Source: Pseudomonas bananamidigenes (GTDB lineage Bacteria > Pseudomonadota > Gammaproteobacteria > Pseudomonadales > Pseudomonadaceae). Taken from it: a stretch of 34,261 nucleotides of DNA. The translations under genes and the position numbers were made by a program. Positions 33,801 through 34,261 of the stretch are shown here, in pieces. The stretch is taken from positions 1 through 34,261 of the forward strand of contig NZ_LRUN01000069.1 in NCBI RefSeq assembly GCF_001679645.1, read 5' to 3'. The notes under the pieces were generated by a model. That model was given only the letters and a program-made list of their open reading frames with translations, was not told the DNA's origin and ran no database searches. Positions within the stretch are counted from its first letter, which is position 1. Each line of letters opens with the position of its first letter.

Positions 33801-34237
33801 TGCGTGCCCATGTGCTGGAGCGCTTGCCGGAGTACATGGCGCCAGGCGCCTACGTGAAACTCGACGCATTGCCCCTGACCCCCAACGACAAGGTCGACCG
33901 CAAGGCCTTGCCGGCACCGGGGGCGGAAGCGGTGCTGACTCGCCGCTACGAGGCGCCCGAGGGCGACGTCGAAATCCGGCTGGCGCAGATCTGGGCCGAG
34001 GTGCTGCAACTGGAGCAGGTGGGGCGCAACGATCACTTCTTCGAACTCGGCGGGCATTCGTTGCTGGCGGTCAGTCTGGTGGCGCGCATGCGTCAGGCCG
34101 GGCTGCATGTCGATGCGCGCACTCTGTTCAGTCAGCCGACCCTGGCCGCACTGGCGGCCAGGACCTCGGCGCAGGCCAGACAGGTGGAAGTCCCGCAAAC
34201 CACCATACCGACGCTCAACCGCAAACGACGGCTCTGA
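27827..34237 (+). CDS. Two-module NRPS that starts a cyclic lipopeptide (Leu-Glu predicted)
   Basis: 2136 residues, domain order Cstarter-A-T-C/E-A-T, no thioesterase. Cstarter (about 1-455): H152-H-L-I-V-D157-G, the lipo-initiation type that joins a fatty acid to residue 1. A1 (about 475-950): YTSGSTGQPKG, pocket from D669 on reads DAWFLGNVVK, the Leu code. T1: S1001 in GGHSLL. C2 has the long N-terminus and HH-I-x4-GD motif (H1101) plus H1221-H-L-A-L-D1226-H, a dual condensation/epimerisation domain. A2: YTSGSTGTPKG (from 1687), pocket from D1733 reads DSWKLGVVDK; the Lys suggests an acidic residue, Glu by analogy. T2: S2078. The C-terminus (TLNRKRRL) is a short tail for handing on to the next synthetase. 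Length and order fit MassA/ViscA/OfaA. GGA stands about nine bases ahead of the ATG. Confidence 0.96.
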   Translation: MNQFAADAADGLSATSETFPLTAAQRDIWLDQVRQGDSPVYNIGGYVEMTGALDPALMQAALEGLVARHDAMRTSLLPGAGEQGLPLQRFLPSMPVPMPFHDFSAHPEPQAAARRLTQERIEQPFKLDGGPLFRFCLIRLDERCHWFSLQAHHLIVDGWGFGEMLKSLGDIYNALALGQVPPDSAPSYIDFIHDDARYYQSDRYGRDRAYWLDKYRHLPEPLLLPRYQERFAGATAPTRIFSQRFPARLHERMKQVAHEYGASALHFLLAAMHVYLSRTGQRDEWVVGLPLLNRSGARFKSTLGLFTQVSAVRMGFGRELAFSALVKAVRDELKQDFRHQRFPLSEMNRALGLLREDRSQLFEVTVSYERDAHEYRYGEARGRVVKVSNHEEGTPLSVHLLSSRSDDEDSLYLVYNEAYFDADEIEALSARLLWVLEQGLENSALATGDFSLSLPAETALLQQWNDTRAVYPEGQTLHQRIEAQTAAQPEALAAAFQGQRLTCTELNRQANALAHHLIGLGVQPDDRVALVARRGLDTLVALLAILKSGAAYVPVDPAHPAERLSYLLSDSAPVVVLTQRHLRDRLPLLNVPVIDIDTRAWPINDLNPDVPGLTAEHLAYVIYTSGSTGQPKGVMVEHRTLSNLVDWHCSAFELCAGRHTSSLAGFGFDAMAWEVWPALCAGATLHLAPSRDGGEDIDALLEWWRAQPLDVSFLPTPIAEYAFTRHLEHPTLRTLLIGGDRLRQFNREQTFEVINNYGPTEATVVATSGRIEPGRTLHIGQPVSNTTIYLLDDRQRPVPIGVPGELYVGGAGVARGYFNRPKLTAERFLDDPFSTRPNARMYRTGDLARWRPDGNIEYLGRNDDQVKIRGVRIEPGEIEAALSSHESVRDAVVLVRDGQLLAWFTERQPLDITQLHAHLQTRLPSAMLPSAYVRLTALPLTANGKLDRQALPAPGPEALIRREYEAPQGDVEVLLAQIWAEVLQVERVGRHDHFFELGGHSLLAVNLIERMRQLGMSSDVRVLFGQPTLAALAASVGSGREVEVPANRIPADCTHITPDLLPLVELDQATLDRIIATVPGGAANVQDIYPLAPLQEGILYHHITAAQGDPYLLQSQLAFDSVERLEAYAGALRQVMARHDILRTAVVWEGLNTPVQVVWRQAELPVQEITLDPAEGDVLAQLHERFDARRYRLDVSQAPLIRLMYARDPAHGRIVAILLFHHLALDHIALEVLRHEMRANLLGHGEPLPPAVPYRNYVAQTRLGVSEQEHEAFFREMLADIDEPTLPFGLQDVQGDGRGIDEAVRTLAPELDRRLRLQARQAGVSVASLIHLAWAQVMAATSGREHVVFGSVFMGRMQGGEGADRALGVFINTLPLRVDMDCAVREAVLLTHARLTDLLGHEHASLALAQRCSGVASPAPLFSALLNYRHTDPQAQESDFDHAWQGIQTLNNQERTNYPLTLSVDDLGTALQITTRTLISIGARRIGDYVQTALQALVDALEQTPQHPLNRLPIVPQAELEQLLVEFNATEVDCPLDQPLQALFEQQVQRRPDAIALQAGEQQLTYRQLNEQANRLAHHLREQGVQPDARVAICVERSLDLIVGLLGILKAGGAYVPLDPDYPLERLHYMLQDSAPVAVLVHGTTRDLLGDADVPVIDLDRCTWQHASTDNPHVPGLSASNLAYMIYTSGSTGTPKGVMIEHRSACNMVHWGSQISPPTGYGALLQKAPFSFDSSVWEIFWPLCSGLRLVLARPDGNRDSAYVTQVIRERQITVVKFVPALLQQFIEQDDVSHCTSLTDVLNGGGELTAALARRVRERLPWVRLHNVYGPTETTVDSTGWTLEPDQPVPDAVVPIGKALSNTRLYVLDARDQPVPFGVSGHLHIGGVGVARGYLGLPDMQAERFIDSPFVTGDRLYRTGDLVRYRADGNLEFLGRNDFQIKLRGLRLEPGEIEARLIEHPAVREAVVLVRDERLVAYFTVREGCDAPAIETLRAHVLERLPEYMAPGAYVKLDALPLTPNDKVDRKALPAPGAEAVLTRRYEAPEGDVEIRLAQIWAEVLQLEQVGRNDHFFELGGHSLLAVSLVARMRQAGLHVDARTLFSQPTLAALAARTSAQARQVEVPQTTIPTLNRKRRL

Positions 34238-34246
34238 ATGGGATCA

Positions 34247-34261
34247 AACCTGTGGGAGCGA
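34247..34261. repeat. REP sequence cut by the window end
   Basis: AACCTGTGGGAGCGA starts ten bases after the synthetase stop codon and matches the start of the REP copies at 16462 and 8824. Only 15 bases are visible. Confidence 0.65.

Overview
The window comes from a Gram-negative, GC-rich genome that looks like the Pseudomonas fluorescens complex. Support for this: gene order rnhA-dnaQ-ldcA and the block DUF1853-nadK-metallophosphatase-rhomboid-DUF1315-DUF2797-pepN (both remembered as syntenic in Pseudomonas), a Pseudomonas-type DUF2388 secreted protein, a ChrR-type quinone reductase, and several copies of a REP sequence (core TGTGGGAGCGAGC). I could not run any database search; family names rest on motifs and remembered sequences.

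Layout. 1-5.5 kb: 3' part of a class I methyltransferase gene, rnhA, a convergent DUF2388 gene, dnaQ, and a lysine/arginine decarboxylase (ldcA) followed closely by a GNAT acetyltransferase. 5.4-8.8 kb: a LysR-type regulator, a 78-aa conserved-looking small protein, chrR, and an arsB arsenite permease without the usual arsR/arsC partners; a REPIN follows. 8.8-16.4 kb: divergent DUF1853 gene, then a tightly packed same-strand run nadK, ApaH-like metallophosphatase, GlpG rhomboid, DUF1315, DUF2797, pepN. 16.5-21.3 kb: REP-rich gap, katG (minus), a 360-bp gap containing a strong Zur-box-like palindrome, and a ZnuD-type TonB-dependent receptor. 21.3-24.9 kb: LTA-synthase/sulfatase-family membrane protein and a SCO1-pcuC copper-chaperone pair (minus).

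25.1-34.3 kb: start of a lipopeptide locus. A LuxR-type regulator and a NodT/OprM-type outer-membrane lipoprotein (both minus) lie divergent, across a 490-bp gap, to a complete two-module nonribosomal peptide synthetase with order Cstarter-A-T-dual C/E-A-T and no thioesterase. The first adenylation domain reads DAWFLGNVVK (Leu) and the second DSWKLGVVDK (probably Glu). This is the arrangement of the initiating enzyme of viscosin/massetolide/orfamide-type cyclic lipopeptides. A REP sequence begins ten bases after its stop codon, which hints that the remaining synthetase genes may not follow immediately, as in the split viscosin-type clusters; the window ends before this can be seen.

I see no CRISPR array, tRNA, rRNA, prophage or insertion sequence. 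Most of the region is conserved core genome; the least ordinary parts are the lipopeptide locus with its divergent control region, the Zur-box gap, the ldcA-acetyltransferase pair, and several small or poorly characterised conserved genes.
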